Assembly: GCA_004799545.1 (NCBI GenBank)
Contig: SSMU01000016.1
Coordinates: forward strand, 40,656-104,655
Origin: Phenylobacterium sp.
Lineage (GTDB): Bacteria > Pseudomonadota > Alphaproteobacteria > Caulobacterales > Caulobacteraceae
Direction: 5' to 3'
Length of the DNA stretch: 64,000 bases
The translations under genes were made by a program, and so were the position numbers. The notes beneath the pieces were generated by a model. It did not search any database. It was not told the DNA's origin and worked only from the letters and a program-made list of their open reading frames with translations. Below are positions 37,480-46,067 of this stretch, piece after piece. Each line of letters begins with the position of its first letter. Position 1 is the stretch's first letter.

Positions 37480-38604
37480 TCAATCGGCTCCAGACCTGGG
37501 TTTGATCGAAGCCGCCGGCGCGGCCGTGGCCGCGTCCTGCTCCTGCCGGCGCGCGCCGGCGAGGATGGCCGGCAGGGCGTAGTTGCCCTCGTGGCAGGCG
37601 TATTCGTAAACGATGCCGTGCAGCGGCGAGAAGTTGTATTCGCCGCCCCAGGGCCTGTCCCACGCGTCGGCGTCTTCCACCTGGAACCGGTAGTTGATCC
37701 GCGTCGGCGAGATGCGGGTGAACCACTCCGTCACCTTGAGGCTCTTCCAGGAGCCCATGAAGCCCTGGGCCTGCGGCAGGTTGGTGGTCTCGACCACCAG
37801 GGTGGCGCCCTCGTAGTGACCGACGGAATCGCCGAGCCAGGGCCGCACGCCGTCTGTCCGGTGATGGTCGCCCAGGCGGATGATCCTGACGTCGTGGATG
37901 TGCTCCACCTGGATCGCCACCGCGTCGGCGGTCTGCACGATGTTGTAGTTGTTGTTGTAGTAGCCGTTGGGCAGCATCGGCGGCGGTGCGTTGCGGCCGA
38001 AGGCGATGCAGCGCTCGCTGAGCGGGCGGTTCTCGTAACTGTCGTAGCTGTCGCGGGACGGGCCGGGCCCAAAACCGCCGACGCGCTGACCGTCCTTGCG
38101 CGGTGGAACCTGCCCGTTCGGCGTCGTCACGATGGCGGTGCGGTACTGACCGTCGATGTCCAGCAGGTGGGTGCCGGGATCGAGCCAGAAGGTGTTGTAG
38201 CCGCCCACGTCCCCGCCGGCCGCGCCGAAGTCCGGACGCGCCGCGATCAGCTTGGCGTCCTTGGCCTTGTCGTCGGCGTTGCCGGGCAGGGAGTTCGGGT
38301 CCGACTCCGCGTCGCGCGCCGCCAGGCCTTCGGCGAAAACGGTCTCCCTGGCCTTGGCCTCGGCGGGCGTCAGTGTCGCGCGGTCGACAAGCCGGACATC
38401 GCGCGTAAGCGGCGTGAGCGTGGCGTTGCTCCAATATCCCGAGAGATCGGGCTGGCCCCAGGCGTTCCTGGGCGGGCTCCAACCCGGCTGAGGGATGTTG
38501 GGGTCAGTCGCGGCGACGGGGCTCTTCGCCGGAGCGGTCGCCGCCCGAGACCCGGCAATCGCGCAAAGCGCTGTTCCCAGAAGTAGAGCGATGAGGCGGC
38601 GCAT
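37480..38604 (-). CDS. Exported protein of unknown function, related to the gene at 62225
   Basis: 374 residues with a signal peptide (MRRLIALLLGTALCAIAGSRA). PDLSGYWSN follows near 55, VGHYEGATLVVETTN near 255 and NYRFQVEDADAWDRPWGGEY near 305. The last two segments match VAHWEGDSLVVVVTG and RYEAEITDPATFSRPWKMSM of the protein at 62225-63106, so both belong to one family of exported proteins without an assigned function. The start at 38604 has a CAGGAG ribosome site. It lies within the catabolic operon between FAH-fold enzymes and a thioesterase. A periplasmic role in substrate handling is possible. Confidence 0.8.
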   Translation of the reverse strand: MRRLIALLLGTALCAIAGSRAATAPAKSPVAATDPNIPQPGWSPPRNAWGQPDLSGYWSNATLTPLTRDVRLVDRATLTPAEAKARETVFAEGLAARDAESDPNSLPGNADDKAKDAKLIAARPDFGAAGGDVGGYNTFWLDPGTHLLDIDGQYRTAIVTTPNGQVPPRKDGQRVGGFGPGPSRDSYDSYENRPLSERCIAFGRNAPPPMLPNGYYNNNYNIVQTADAVAIQVEHIHDVRIIRLGDHHRTDGVRPWLGDSVGHYEGATLVVETTNLPQAQGFMGSWKSLKVTEWFTRISPTRINYRFQVEDADAWDRPWGGEYNFSPLHGIVYEYACHEGNYALPAILAGARRQEQDAATAAPAASIKPRSGAD

Positions 38605-38642
38605 GGTGGGCGCTCCTGTTGTTCGACGGGTGACAGGCCGGC

Positions 38643-38850
38643 TCATGAGGCCGCCCGCAGTTGGCTTCGGCCCGGCGCGAACGTGACGGGCAATCGGATG
38701 ATCGCATTGAACCAGATCGAGCGCAGCCATTCCGGCTCGCCGTCGATCCGGAACTCCTCGCGCCAGGCGTCGAACAGCGCGCGGCGGGTCCTTCTCGGCG
38801 GGGAAGATGCCGGGGTCCAGGATGTCGGCGTCGGCCGGCCAGTTCGTCAT
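38643..38850 (-). pseudogene. Small operon gene, apparently frameshifted
   Basis: The ATG at 38850 has a GAAGGAAAG ribosome site and reads MTNWPADADILDPGIFPAEK. After a single-base shift in the CGCGCG-rich stretch near 38776-38790, the other frame continues RALFDAWREEFRIDGEPEWL and RSIWFNAIIRLPVTFAPG, ending at TGA 38643-38645, which overlaps an ATG. The span is 208 nt, one more than a multiple of three. Both parts look protein-like, so this is either a recently broken gene of about 68 codons or a sequencing error. The family is not recognised. Confidence 0.5.
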
Positions 38851-38898
38851 TGTCCTGCTTTCCTTCCTCCGCGGCCTCAGCCGCGAACCTCGTGTCGA

Positions 38899-39711
38899 TC
38901 AGGCTGGCGGGGCGACGATCGGCGTGCGCACGCGTCCGACCCGCTCGATCTCGACCTCGACGGCATCCCCCGGTTTGAGAAAGCGGCGCCGGGCGGCGCC
39001 GACCCCGGCGGGCGTGCCGGTCGCGATCAGGTCGCCCGGCTGCAGGGTCATGACCTGGCTCACGTAGGCGATCAGCTGCGGCACGGTGAAGATCATGTCC
39101 GCCGTGGTGGCGTCCTGCATGGTTTCGTCGTTCACGCGTGTGGTCAGCCGGAGGCCCTGCGCGGGATCACCCACCTCGTCGGCGGTGACGATCGGGCTCA
39201 TCGGACCGCTGGCGTCGGAGTTCTTGCCCATGGTCCATTGCGACGTCCGCATCTGGAAGGTGCGCGCGCTGAGGTCGTTGAAGGCGACGTAGCCGAAGAC
39301 CCCATCGGCCGCCGCGGCCTCGTCGACGCGGAACATCGGCCGGCCGACGACCACGCCGAGCTCGCCCTCCCAATCGAACCGCGCCTCGACCGCCGGTGCG
39401 GGTTGACCATCGACGCCCAGCGTCCTGGTCCATCGTGAGAAGATAACCGGCACCTCCGGAATGGGCTGGTTGGCCTCCGCGGCATGCAGCCGATAGTTCA
39501 GGCCGACGCAGATGACGCGCGCCGATGGCGGCACGGCGGGACGCTGCCGCATCGCATCCAGGGCGCCTACAGGGTCAGCGCCTGCCCGCCCCAGGGCCAG
39601 ATCCGGCGCGCGCCAGAACGCCTCGATCTCATCGACCGGCGTCACGACGCCATCGGCGGCGACATGGCCGATCATCGTGTGGTCGTCAGATTCATAGGCG
39701 GCGAGTTTCAT
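38899..39711 (-). CDS. FAH-family hydrolase/isomerase, first copy
   Basis: 270 residues with the fumarylacetoacetate-hydrolase fold: VICVGLNYRLHAAEANQPIP near 68, metal-site acids in RFDWEGELGVVVGRPM near 110 and YVAFNDLSARTFQ near 140, then LIATGTPAGVG near 235. Members hydrolyse C-C bonds or decarboxylate/isomerise oxo-dienoates after meta ring cleavage. It lies in the operon downstream of a second FAH protein, as the HpaG halves do in homoprotocatechuate breakdown. Confidence 0.9.
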   Translation of the reverse strand: MKLAAYESDDHTMIGHVAADGVVTPVDEIEAFWRAPDLALGRAGADPVGALDAMRQRPAVPPSARVICVGLNYRLHAAEANQPIPEVPVIFSRWTRTLGVDGQPAPAVEARFDWEGELGVVVGRPMFRVDEAAAADGVFGYVAFNDLSARTFQMRTSQWTMGKNSDASGPMSPIVTADEVGDPAQGLRLTTRVNDETMQDATTADMIFTVPQLIAYVSQVMTLQPGDLIATGTPAGVGAARRRFLKPGDAVEVEIERVGRVRTPIVAPPA

Positions 39712-39738
39712 GAGAACCTGATGCGATGGGTGATGAAC

Positions 39739-39948
39739 TCAGCGGTGGTCGGGACTTCGGGTGGTGATGTCCGAGTAGGGCGGTCCTTCCCGAATGGTCT
39801 TGTTCCGATAGATGACCGCCCCGATGAGGTTGGGGACCCTGTCGACGGCCTCGAGGAAGTCCTCCCAATGTTCGGTGGGAACCCAGAGGCAGGGCGCGCG
39901 GGGATCCTCGTCGATGGCGATGTCCACCAGCTCGCGGATCCTCGCCAT
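39739..39948 (-). CDS. Small protein of unknown function between two FAH genes
   Basis: 69 residues, start at 39948 just 4 bp past the preceding FAH stop and ending 27 bp before the next FAH gene. It contains CLWVPTEHWEDFLEAVDRVP and IGAVIYRNKTIREGPPYSD, with balanced composition and predicted alpha-beta content. The tight spacing argues that it is real. No family was recognised; it may be a subunit or chaperone of a neighbouring enzyme. Confidence 0.65.
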   Translation of the reverse strand: MARIRELVDIAIDEDPRAPCLWVPTEHWEDFLEAVDRVPNLIGAVIYRNKTIREGPPYSDITTRSPDHR

Positions 39949-39952
39949 CGCC

Positions 39953-40801
39953 TCAGGCCGGCACGCGGGGCGGGAACTGCCCGAGCGCGACGCGACGCAC
40001 CTGTTCGGAATCGGTGGGTTCGTGGCCGACCTGATGGGCCGGCGCCGGCACGTCCTGCACGGTGTTGGTCAGGCGGCCGACGCCGGTCACCTCCACCTCG
40101 ACCACGTCCCCTGGCTGCATCGGCCGCGAGTTGGCTGGCGTGCCGGTCAACACCACGTCGCCGGGGAGGAAGGTGATGTGCCGCGCCAGGTCCGCCAGGA
40201 TGTAGGCGATGTCGAAGGTCATCTCGGAGACCGGCCCGTCCTGCACGGTCTTGCCGTTGATGTAGGTGCGGACCCGCGACTCGCGGATGTCGACGCCCCG
40301 GACAATCCCGGGTCCGATCGGACAGAAGCCGTCCTGCCCCTTCACCCGCAACATCGAGCCGGCGTCGGTGTCGCGGAAGTCCTGCGCTCCCACGTCGTTG
40401 GCAGGGGCGAAGCCGGCGATATGGTCCCAGACTTCCTCGGGCGCGACGTTGCGCATCGGCTTGCCGATGATGGCGGCGATCTCGCCTTCGTAGTTCAGGT
40501 ACTGGCAGTTCGCCGGCCGATTGAGCATCCCTCGATGCGCGTTGAGCGCCGTGGTCGGCTTCTGGAAGTAGGTCGGGGTCTTCAGCGGCGGCGCGTGGAA
40601 CTCCACCCGCCGCGACTCGTAGTTCAGATGGATGCAGATGATCTTGCTGGGGTCGCACGGCGCGAGGTAGATCGCCGCGGCCTCGGGCGTCGTCCGCCCG
40701 TCGGCGAGGCGCAACACGTCGCCGTCGGGCTTCACCCACTGCGGCGTGCCTTCGAACAGAATGCGCCGGAGTTCCTCGCGAGGCCCTTTGAGCACGGACA
40801 C
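39953..40801 (-). CDS. FAH-family enzyme, second copy (HpaG-like)
   Basis: 282 residues. FAH-fold marks: IICIHLNYESRRVEF near 55, YLNYEGEIAAIIGKPM near 102, GFAPANDVGAQDFRD near 130 and VVLTGTPANSRPMQPGDVVE near 220. Relatives include the 5-carboxymethyl-2-oxo-hex-3-ene-dioate decarboxylase/isomerase HpaG. With the copy at 38899 it could perform the isomerisation and decarboxylation after the semialdehyde is oxidised. It lies 25 bp after the flavin reductase. Confidence 0.88.
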   Translation of the reverse strand: MSVLKGPREELRRILFEGTPQWVKPDGDVLRLADGRTTPEAAAIYLAPCDPSKIICIHLNYESRRVEFHAPPLKTPTYFQKPTTALNAHRGMLNRPANCQYLNYEGEIAAIIGKPMRNVAPEEVWDHIAGFAPANDVGAQDFRDTDAGSMLRVKGQDGFCPIGPGIVRGVDIRESRVRTYINGKTVQDGPVSEMTFDIAYILADLARHITFLPGDVVLTGTPANSRPMQPGDVVEVEVTGVGRLTNTVQDVPAPAHQVGHEPTDSEQVRRVALGQFPPRVPA

Positions 40802-40826
40802 TTGGCTTCTCCCTTTTCCCTCGGGT

Positions 40827-41339
40827 TCAGGCGGCGATGTGCACGCGCCCGTATTGACCGGCCAGGCATGCCAGGGGCGGACCGTCGCAGCGCTCGAAGC
40901 GCTCCACCTGCCCGAGGTAGACGTCGTGGTCGCCGGCGCGCGTGACGGTCACGACGGAGCACTCGAAGACCGCGGCCGCGGCCTCGAGCACCGGCGCGCC
41001 CCCGAGGCCATCGCGGACAGGCACCCCACGAAGCCGGTGCTCAAGCGGCCGGCAGAGTTCCGTCAGAAGGCCGCGCTGGCTCTCAGACAGGACACTGACG
41101 GCGAAGGTTGGCGCGACAGCGAAGACCGGCCTGGTCCGCGAGGTCAGACCGAGGCACCACAGGACCATGGGCGGATCGAGCGAGACCGAGGTGAACGAGT
41201 TGATCAGCAGGCCAGCGGCCTCGCCGTTCGCCGTCCGCGCCGACACGAAGGCGACCCCGGTCGGGAAACGCCCGAGCGCATGCCGATATTCGCGCGCCTG
41301 ATGGTCATCGGCCGGGCGGGACGCTCCGGGGCTCGTCAT
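40827..41339 (-). CDS. HpaC-like flavin reductase
   Basis: 170 residues of the flavin reductase-like family: LGRFPTGVAFVSARTANGEA near 25, GLLINSFTSVSLDPPMVLWC near 43, SRTRPVFAVAPTFAVSVLSE and GDHDVYLGQVERF near 135. It supplies reduced flavin to two-component hydroxylases, here the HpaB-like protein and perhaps the HsaA-like one. Its ATG overlaps the dioxygenase stop by one base (TGATG), so expression is coupled to the ring-cleaving enzyme. Confidence 0.92.
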   Translation of the reverse strand: MTSPGASRPADDHQAREYRHALGRFPTGVAFVSARTANGEAAGLLINSFTSVSLDPPMVLWCLGLTSRTRPVFAVAPTFAVSVLSESQRGLLTELCRPLEHRLRGVPVRDGLGGAPVLEAAAAVFECSVVTVTRAGDHDVYLGQVERFERCDGPPLACLAGQYGRVHIAA

Positions 41340-42259
41340 CAGACCGGCTCCAGGCTCGAATTCACCTCCATGCCGGGGCTGACGACGCCCGGCACGGACG
41401 CATGGCCGAAGGTGTCGCGCTGGTAGAATTCGGACTGGTAGGTGGAGGCCCGCGCGCCCCAGCCGATCTCCGACATGAAGCCTGAGGGGTTGATGAAGTA
41501 GAACGAGTACATCTGGTCGTTGGCGTGCCGGCCGGGCTCGATCCCCACAGGGATGCCGGCCTGCTTCACCGTCTCGAAGGCCAGGCCCACGTCATCGAAG
41601 TTCTCCACTTCGAACATCAGGTGGTTGATCCGCTTCTTGCCGGGTGCGGTGAAGGCCAGGGTGTGGTCGCGGTCGTTGCAGTGCATGAAGGTCAAGTCCA
41701 CCGGCCGCGGCAGATGGGGCACGGGAATGCGGTATTCGACGCCGCCGCGCATGCCGAGCAGCCGGTAGAAGGCATAGGTCTTGTCATAGCCGGCGCTGTT
41801 GCCGAGCATCACATGCCCGAGGCCGCCGGTCCCGGTCTTGAAGGGACCGTGCATGCGCCGTCCCGGGTGGAAGGGCCGGTTGGCCTGGACGTGCGGGCCG
41901 TGGAAGATCTCGATCGGATGGCCACTCGGGTCCTCCAGCATCATCACCTCCAGGACGTGCCGCTCGACGGCCTCCTCGAAGGAGCCCATCCGCACCGTGA
42001 CGCCGGCGTCCTGCAGACGCTTCGCCAGCTCGCCGAACTCGTCCTGGCCAGCGACCCTCAGGCCGAGCAGCATGAGGTCGTCGGCGCCGTTCTCTTCCAG
42101 CACGATGCGGTGGTGCCAGTAGTCCATCCGCAGGAAGGCGCGGCCGGGGAGATCGCCGTCGACCACCTCCAGGCCGAGGATCTGGGCGGCGAACTCCTTC
42201 CACCGGGCGAGCCGCTTCACACCCAGGGTGAGGTAGCCGAGCTCTGTTACCTGGACCAT
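41339..42259 (-). CDS. Two-domain type I extradiol dioxygenase (BphC-like)
   Basis: 306 residues made of two VOC modules, as in 2,3-dihydroxybiphenyl dioxygenase. Iron ligands are the histidines in GGLGHVMLGN (about 155) and RINHLMFEVEN (about 220) and the glutamate in PSGFMSEIGWG (about 270). It opens a catechol ring next to the hydroxyls. The start at 42259 lies one base after the dehydrogenase stop; the longer frame upstream is a shadow. Its place after hydroxylase and dehydrogenase genes supports a meta-cleavage pathway. Confidence 0.93.
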   Translation of the reverse strand: MVQVTELGYLTLGVKRLARWKEFAAQILGLEVVDGDLPGRAFLRMDYWHHRIVLEENGADDLMLLGLRVAGQDEFGELAKRLQDAGVTVRMGSFEEAVERHVLEVMMLEDPSGHPIEIFHGPHVQANRPFHPGRRMHGPFKTGTGGLGHVMLGNSAGYDKTYAFYRLLGMRGGVEYRIPVPHLPRPVDLTFMHCNDRDHTLAFTAPGKKRINHLMFEVENFDDVGLAFETVKQAGIPVGIEPGRHANDQMYSFYFINPSGFMSEIGWGARASTYQSEFYQRDTFGHASVPGVVSPGMEVNSSLEPV

Positions 42260-42260
42260 G

Positions 42261-43730
42261 TCAGGCTGCTCCTGCAAACGAGCCCTTGCGGACCGCGATG
42301 TTCTTGATGTCGCTGTAAAAGTCGAAGCTCCAGGTGCCGCCTTCACGGCCGACGCCCGAGTGCTTCGAGCCACCGAACGGCGCGCCGAGCTCGCGGATGA
42401 AGAAGCAGTTCACCCAGACCGTGCCGGCGACGACCGCCGAGGCGATCCGCATGGCGCGCGCCTCGTCTCCGGTGAACAGGGTCGCGGCCAGGCCGTACTC
42501 GGTGGCGTTGGCCACCTCGATCACCTCGTCGTCGGTGCGGAAGGTGTTCCAGGTCAGCACGGGACCGAAGACCTCCTTCTGGAAGATCTCGTGATCGCGC
42601 CGGGCGCCGGCGATCAACGTCGGCTGGAAATAGAGCTCGCCCTGATTGTGCCGCGCTCCGCCCCACAGCACCTCGACCCCGTCCTTGCGGGCGCGGTCGA
42701 CAAACCCCTCGACGCGCGCGAAGTGCTCGGGATGGATCAGCGGGCCAACGCGGGTGGCGGGGTCCCGCGGGTCACCGACCGTCATGTGCGAGACGGCCTC
42801 GCGGACGAGGCCGAGGAAATCCTCGGCGATCGTTTCTTCGACGAGCACCCGCGTGCCGGCCAGGCAGACCTGTCCCGCATTGATGTACTGGCCGGCGACC
42901 GTCTGGGCAGCGGCCTTGAGGTCGGCGTCGGCGCAGACGATGAAGGGTGACTTGCCGCCGAGCTCGGAGCTCATCGGGGTGATGCTGCGGGCCGCGCCCT
43001 CGCCGATAATCCGCGCGGTGTCGGTCGAGCCGGTGAAGCTGATCCGGTCGATGTCGGTCCGCTGGGTGAGCGCCGCGCCGGCCTCTTCGCCGATGCCCTG
43101 CACCACGTTGAGGACCCCGGCCGGGACCCCCGCCGCCTCGGCGATGTCCGCCATCAGCGAGCAGGTCAGCGGCGCCCACTCTGGCGGCTTCACCACCACC
43201 GTATTGCCCGCGGCCAGCGCCGGGCCGACCTTCCAGGTCGTCAGCATCAGCGGCCCGTTCCAGGGCGTCACCAGGACGGCGACCCCGGCCGGATCGTAGC
43301 GGATGTGGTTCACCACTTCCGGCGAGTCGATGGTGTGCTCGCCCAGCGTCAGGGCGTGCTCGGCGAAGTAAGAGATGTTCTGGGCGGCCCGGGGTACGAC
43401 ACGATGGGTGTTGCCGGTCAGCAGGGATCCGTTGTCCATCGTCTCGACGGCCGCAAGGTCCGCCACGCGCGCCCGGATGCCCTCGGCGAAACGCCCCAGG
43501 ATCGGCGCACGCCCTTCGGGTCCGAGCGCGGCCCAGGCTGGGAAAGCCCGGCGCGCGGCGTCCACCGCCATGTCGGCTTCGGCCTTGCCGCCGGCGGAGA
43601 CCTCCGCCAGGGCCGAGCCGTCGATCGGTGACCGGTCGAGGAAGTGCTCCTTCGAGACGATCCGCCGGCCATCGATGTAATGTTCGGTGGAGACGTCCAC
43701 CCCGGCGACGTTCATGCGGCCTTCGGACAC
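42261..43730 (-). CDS. HpaE-like semialdehyde dehydrogenase
   Basis: 489-residue NAD-dependent aldehyde dehydrogenase. VLVTPWNGPLMLTTWKVGPA near 150, the general-base glutamate in SSELGGKSPF (about 255) and the catalytic cysteine in INAGQVCLAGTR (about 290) are present. Closest in type to 2-hydroxymuconic or carboxymethyl-hydroxymuconic semialdehyde dehydrogenases. It should oxidise the product of the extradiol dioxygenase. The start overlaps the end of the HpaB-like gene by 19 bp. Confidence 0.92.
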   Translation of the reverse strand: MSEGRMNVAGVDVSTEHYIDGRRIVSKEHFLDRSPIDGSALAEVSAGGKAEADMAVDAARRAFPAWAALGPEGRAPILGRFAEGIRARVADLAAVETMDNGSLLTGNTHRVVPRAAQNISYFAEHALTLGEHTIDSPEVVNHIRYDPAGVAVLVTPWNGPLMLTTWKVGPALAAGNTVVVKPPEWAPLTCSLMADIAEAAGVPAGVLNVVQGIGEEAGAALTQRTDIDRISFTGSTDTARIIGEGAARSITPMSSELGGKSPFIVCADADLKAAAQTVAGQYINAGQVCLAGTRVLVEETIAEDFLGLVREAVSHMTVGDPRDPATRVGPLIHPEHFARVEGFVDRARKDGVEVLWGGARHNQGELYFQPTLIAGARRDHEIFQKEVFGPVLTWNTFRTDDEVIEVANATEYGLAATLFTGDEARAMRIASAVVAGTVWVNCFFIRELGAPFGGSKHSGVGREGGTWSFDFYSDIKNIAVRKGSFAGAA

Positions 43731-45193
43731 GACTGGCCTCCTTGGCTGGCGTCTTGCGGTTCGAGATTGAGGAACTGATCGACCAGACGGTCCGCCCGCG
43801 AGGGGTCGAAGAACATCTCGTGGATCTGGCGGTTGCGCGCGCCGGAGGCGAGGTAGAAGCGCTCGTACTGTTCGTTGCGGCTGGCGAGGCCGCTACCGAC
43901 GAAGTCCCAGCCGAGCCGGAACACCCGCACCCGCTCCTCGGCGCTCACGTCGCCGGCGCCGCGGAGATAGCGGTCGATCAGCGGCTTCAGCTCGGGATCG
44001 TGCATCTGCGCCAGGGTCGGCGCGGCGAAGACATTGTGGGAGCCGAGCAGGCGGATGATCTCGTTCACCCGCGGGAACCAGTAGGGCAGGGTGGCCCGCA
44101 ATGCATGGAGCGGGCGGACGTCCGGGAACCACACGCCGCCCGGGTACTCCCTGGCCTGCATTTCCGCGGTGTAGATCGCCGACCTGGCGAACTCGGAGAA
44201 GGCCCAGATCTCGCCGAGCATCTCCTGCGCGGCCGGCTGCTTGCCGTTGATGCACTTCAGCATCCGGTTCGCGATGCCCCAGGCGAACTCCAGCTTGGTC
44301 TGCGCCCGGATCATGGTCTGCTGCATGATGTTGGGCGACCATGAGGTCCGCATGACCGAGTTGTAGGTGGTGAGGTTGGCGTCGATGAACAGCCGGTCCT
44401 TCGGCACCTCGACGTCGTCGAAGATCACGAAGGCGTCCTGCTCGTCGAAGCGCCCGGACAGCGGATGGTCGTAGGCGTGCTTCGGCTGCGAGAAGCTGTC
44501 GCGGCAGAGGATCTTCATCCCCGGCGTGGTCATCGGAATGCTGAACGAGAGCGCGTAGGCGTCCGCGCCCTCCCCCAGCGGGAACGCGGGGTAGACCGCC
44601 ATCTCGTCGGCGAAGGGGGAGAGGGTCGCCAGGATGCGCGAGCCCCGGACAATGATCCCGTGCTCGGTCTCGCCCACCTTGTGCAGCGCCACGTCGTTGC
44701 CGGGCTTCGGCACATCACCCTGAGCCTTGTCGACCGTCGGATGGATGATGGTGTGGGTGAGCGAGAGGTCGTCCCGGCGAAGCGCCTTCTGGAAGGCGAT
44801 GAGATTTTCCGCGCCCTGCTCGTTGCCCCCCAGCGACCACTCGTCGGGCCGCGCCGCGAAGCCCGCGAAGGTGACGTTCATGTAGTCGGGCGTGCGGCCC
44901 ATCAGGCCGACGCTGTGCTCGGCGCAGACCTCCAGAGCCGCATGGCGCTTGAACAGGTCGTCGCGCGAGCGCGGGATCAGGTGGCTGGCATTGATCGGCT
45001 CGCCGGTCTCGGGGTCGGGCACAAGGCAGCGGTCCGCCTCAGCGTGCTGCAGGTCGAAGACGGCGGCCAGTTCCTCGGCCGCGCCGCGAAACGCCGGGTG
45101 CGAGGCGACGTCGGTCACCTTCTCGTTCCCCACGTAGATGTCGCGCGGCTCTTTCAGGCCATCAAGAAACTGGCGCCCTGTTCTAGCAGGCAT
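43712..45193 (-). CDS. hpaB: HpaB-like flavin-dependent phenol hydroxylase, oxygenase component
   Basis: 493 residues of the 4-hydroxyphenylacetate 3-monooxygenase large-component family. Marks include RTGRQFLDGLKEPRDIYVGN at the N-terminus, HLIPRSRDDLFKRHAALEVC near 95 and PMTTPGMKILCRDSFSQP near 225. It uses reduced FAD to place a hydroxyl next to a phenol, making a catechol for the dioxygenase encoded two genes on. It is the first enzyme gene of the reverse operon, with a GGAGGAG ribosome site, 68 bp after the TetR gene. The actual phenol is unknown. Confidence 0.92.
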   Translation of the reverse strand: MPARTGRQFLDGLKEPRDIYVGNEKVTDVASHPAFRGAAEELAAVFDLQHAEADRCLVPDPETGEPINASHLIPRSRDDLFKRHAALEVCAEHSVGLMGRTPDYMNVTFAGFAARPDEWSLGGNEQGAENLIAFQKALRRDDLSLTHTIIHPTVDKAQGDVPKPGNDVALHKVGETEHGIIVRGSRILATLSPFADEMAVYPAFPLGEGADAYALSFSIPMTTPGMKILCRDSFSQPKHAYDHPLSGRFDEQDAFVIFDDVEVPKDRLFIDANLTTYNSVMRTSWSPNIMQQTMIRAQTKLEFAWGIANRMLKCINGKQPAAQEMLGEIWAFSEFARSAIYTAEMQAREYPGGVWFPDVRPLHALRATLPYWFPRVNEIIRLLGSHNVFAAPTLAQMHDPELKPLIDRYLRGAGDVSAEERVRVFRLGWDFVGSGLASRNEQYERFYLASGARNRQIHEMFFDPSRADRLVDQFLNLEPQDASQGGQSCPKAA

Positions 45194-45261
45194 AGTTCTC
45201 CTCCCAGCGGCGTGACCGCCGTCTCGATGTTGAAAATTTCAGGCCGCGCCCCTGGCGGTGG

Positions 45262-45873
45262 TCATTCCAAGCCAGTGAGGAGCAGCCCAATGCCGCTCCT
45301 CAGCGCGCGGTCGAACTGCGTACGATCGATGTATCCGCTCAGCATTGAGCCGAGGTGGAAGTAGTAGATGGCGAAGAGGCTGCGGGCGGCGGTCATCAAT
45401 GGAACGGCCGCGCCGACCTGCCCGTCCGCCTTCGCCCCATCAACAAGCTGCGCGAGCTTCCCAAGGACACTCGTCATGAGCTCACCAATGAGCGCGCGCT
45501 GATCGGCGCTGCTGACGAAGCCCAACTGGCGCATCAAGGCGTGGGCGAGCGGAAGGTCCTGCTCGTGGTAGGCGACCATCGTGTCGAAGAAGGCGACGAC
45601 CTGAACCTGGATTCCATCCGACTTGCGCGCCGACGCATAGGCGCGCTCCACAACGGCCAGCATCTCGTCGTGAAACACCAGGATCAGCAGGTCGTCCTTG
45701 GTCCTCGCGTAGGTGAAGATCGTCCCGACGGCGACCCCGGCCGCATCGGCGATTTCCTGGGATGTCGTCTCCTCGAACCCCTTGTAGGTGAACAGGGCCC
45801 GAGCAGCCGCGACGATGCGGCCGCGCTTTTCGAGCTTGTTCTGCTCACGCCTACCGATCGATGCCGCAGCCAC
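45262..45873 (-). CDS. TetR-family regulator, paralog of the one at 23846
   Basis: 203 residues, same length and arrangement as the TetR at 23846-24457. The recognition helices are in SQEIADAAGVAVGTIFTYAR and differ at several positions from the paralog's AEIAVAARVASGTVFTYAR. The start is GTG at 45873 after GAGAGGAA. It lies at the head of the long catabolic operon and is divergent from the HpaI-like aldolase gene. The inverted repeat at 45946 between the two is its likely operator, giving autoregulation. Confidence 0.9.
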   Translation of the reverse strand: MAAASIGRREQNKLEKRGRIVAAARALFTYKGFEETTSQEIADAAGVAVGTIFTYARTKDDLLILVFHDEMLAVVERAYASARKSDGIQVQVVAFFDTMVAYHEQDLPLAHALMRQLGFVSSADQRALIGELMTSVLGKLAQLVDGAKADGQVGAAVPLMTAARSLFAIYYFHLGSMLSGYIDRTQFDRALRSGIGLLLTGLE

Positions 45874-45945
45874 GATATTCCTCTCAGGCCCAGGCTGTTC
45901 CTGACCATGACAATCCCGCCTTCGGCCACGCCCGTCAAATAAAAA

Positions 45946-45976
45946 ATTGAATCACTCATTTTATCTGAGCTACGGT
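45946..45976 (+). promoter_or_regulatory. HpaI-side promoter with embedded TetR-type operator (1-nt centre)
   Basis: ATTGAATCACTCATT (45946-45960) has GAAT-C-ACTC arms, one mismatch from perfect. TTGAAT (45947-45952) can serve as -35, with TACGGT (45971-45976) 18 bp on. The same word, with GAGT, occurs at 52751 before the RraA operon. It lies between the divergent TetR and aldolase genes. Confidence 0.55.
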
Positions 45977-46067
45977 GCGCAAGCGTTTCAACCCTCTTGT
46001 GGATTGAACAGCGACCTATTCGATCTCCGCGCGGAAAAATGGCTGCGCTCAATTTGGGACAGGCGAC

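Noticed and set aside
37037..38482. A 481-codon reading that would fuse the exported protein region to the thioesterase
   Set aside because: The upstream part is out of frame with the exported protein; the thioesterase has its own ATG at 37471.
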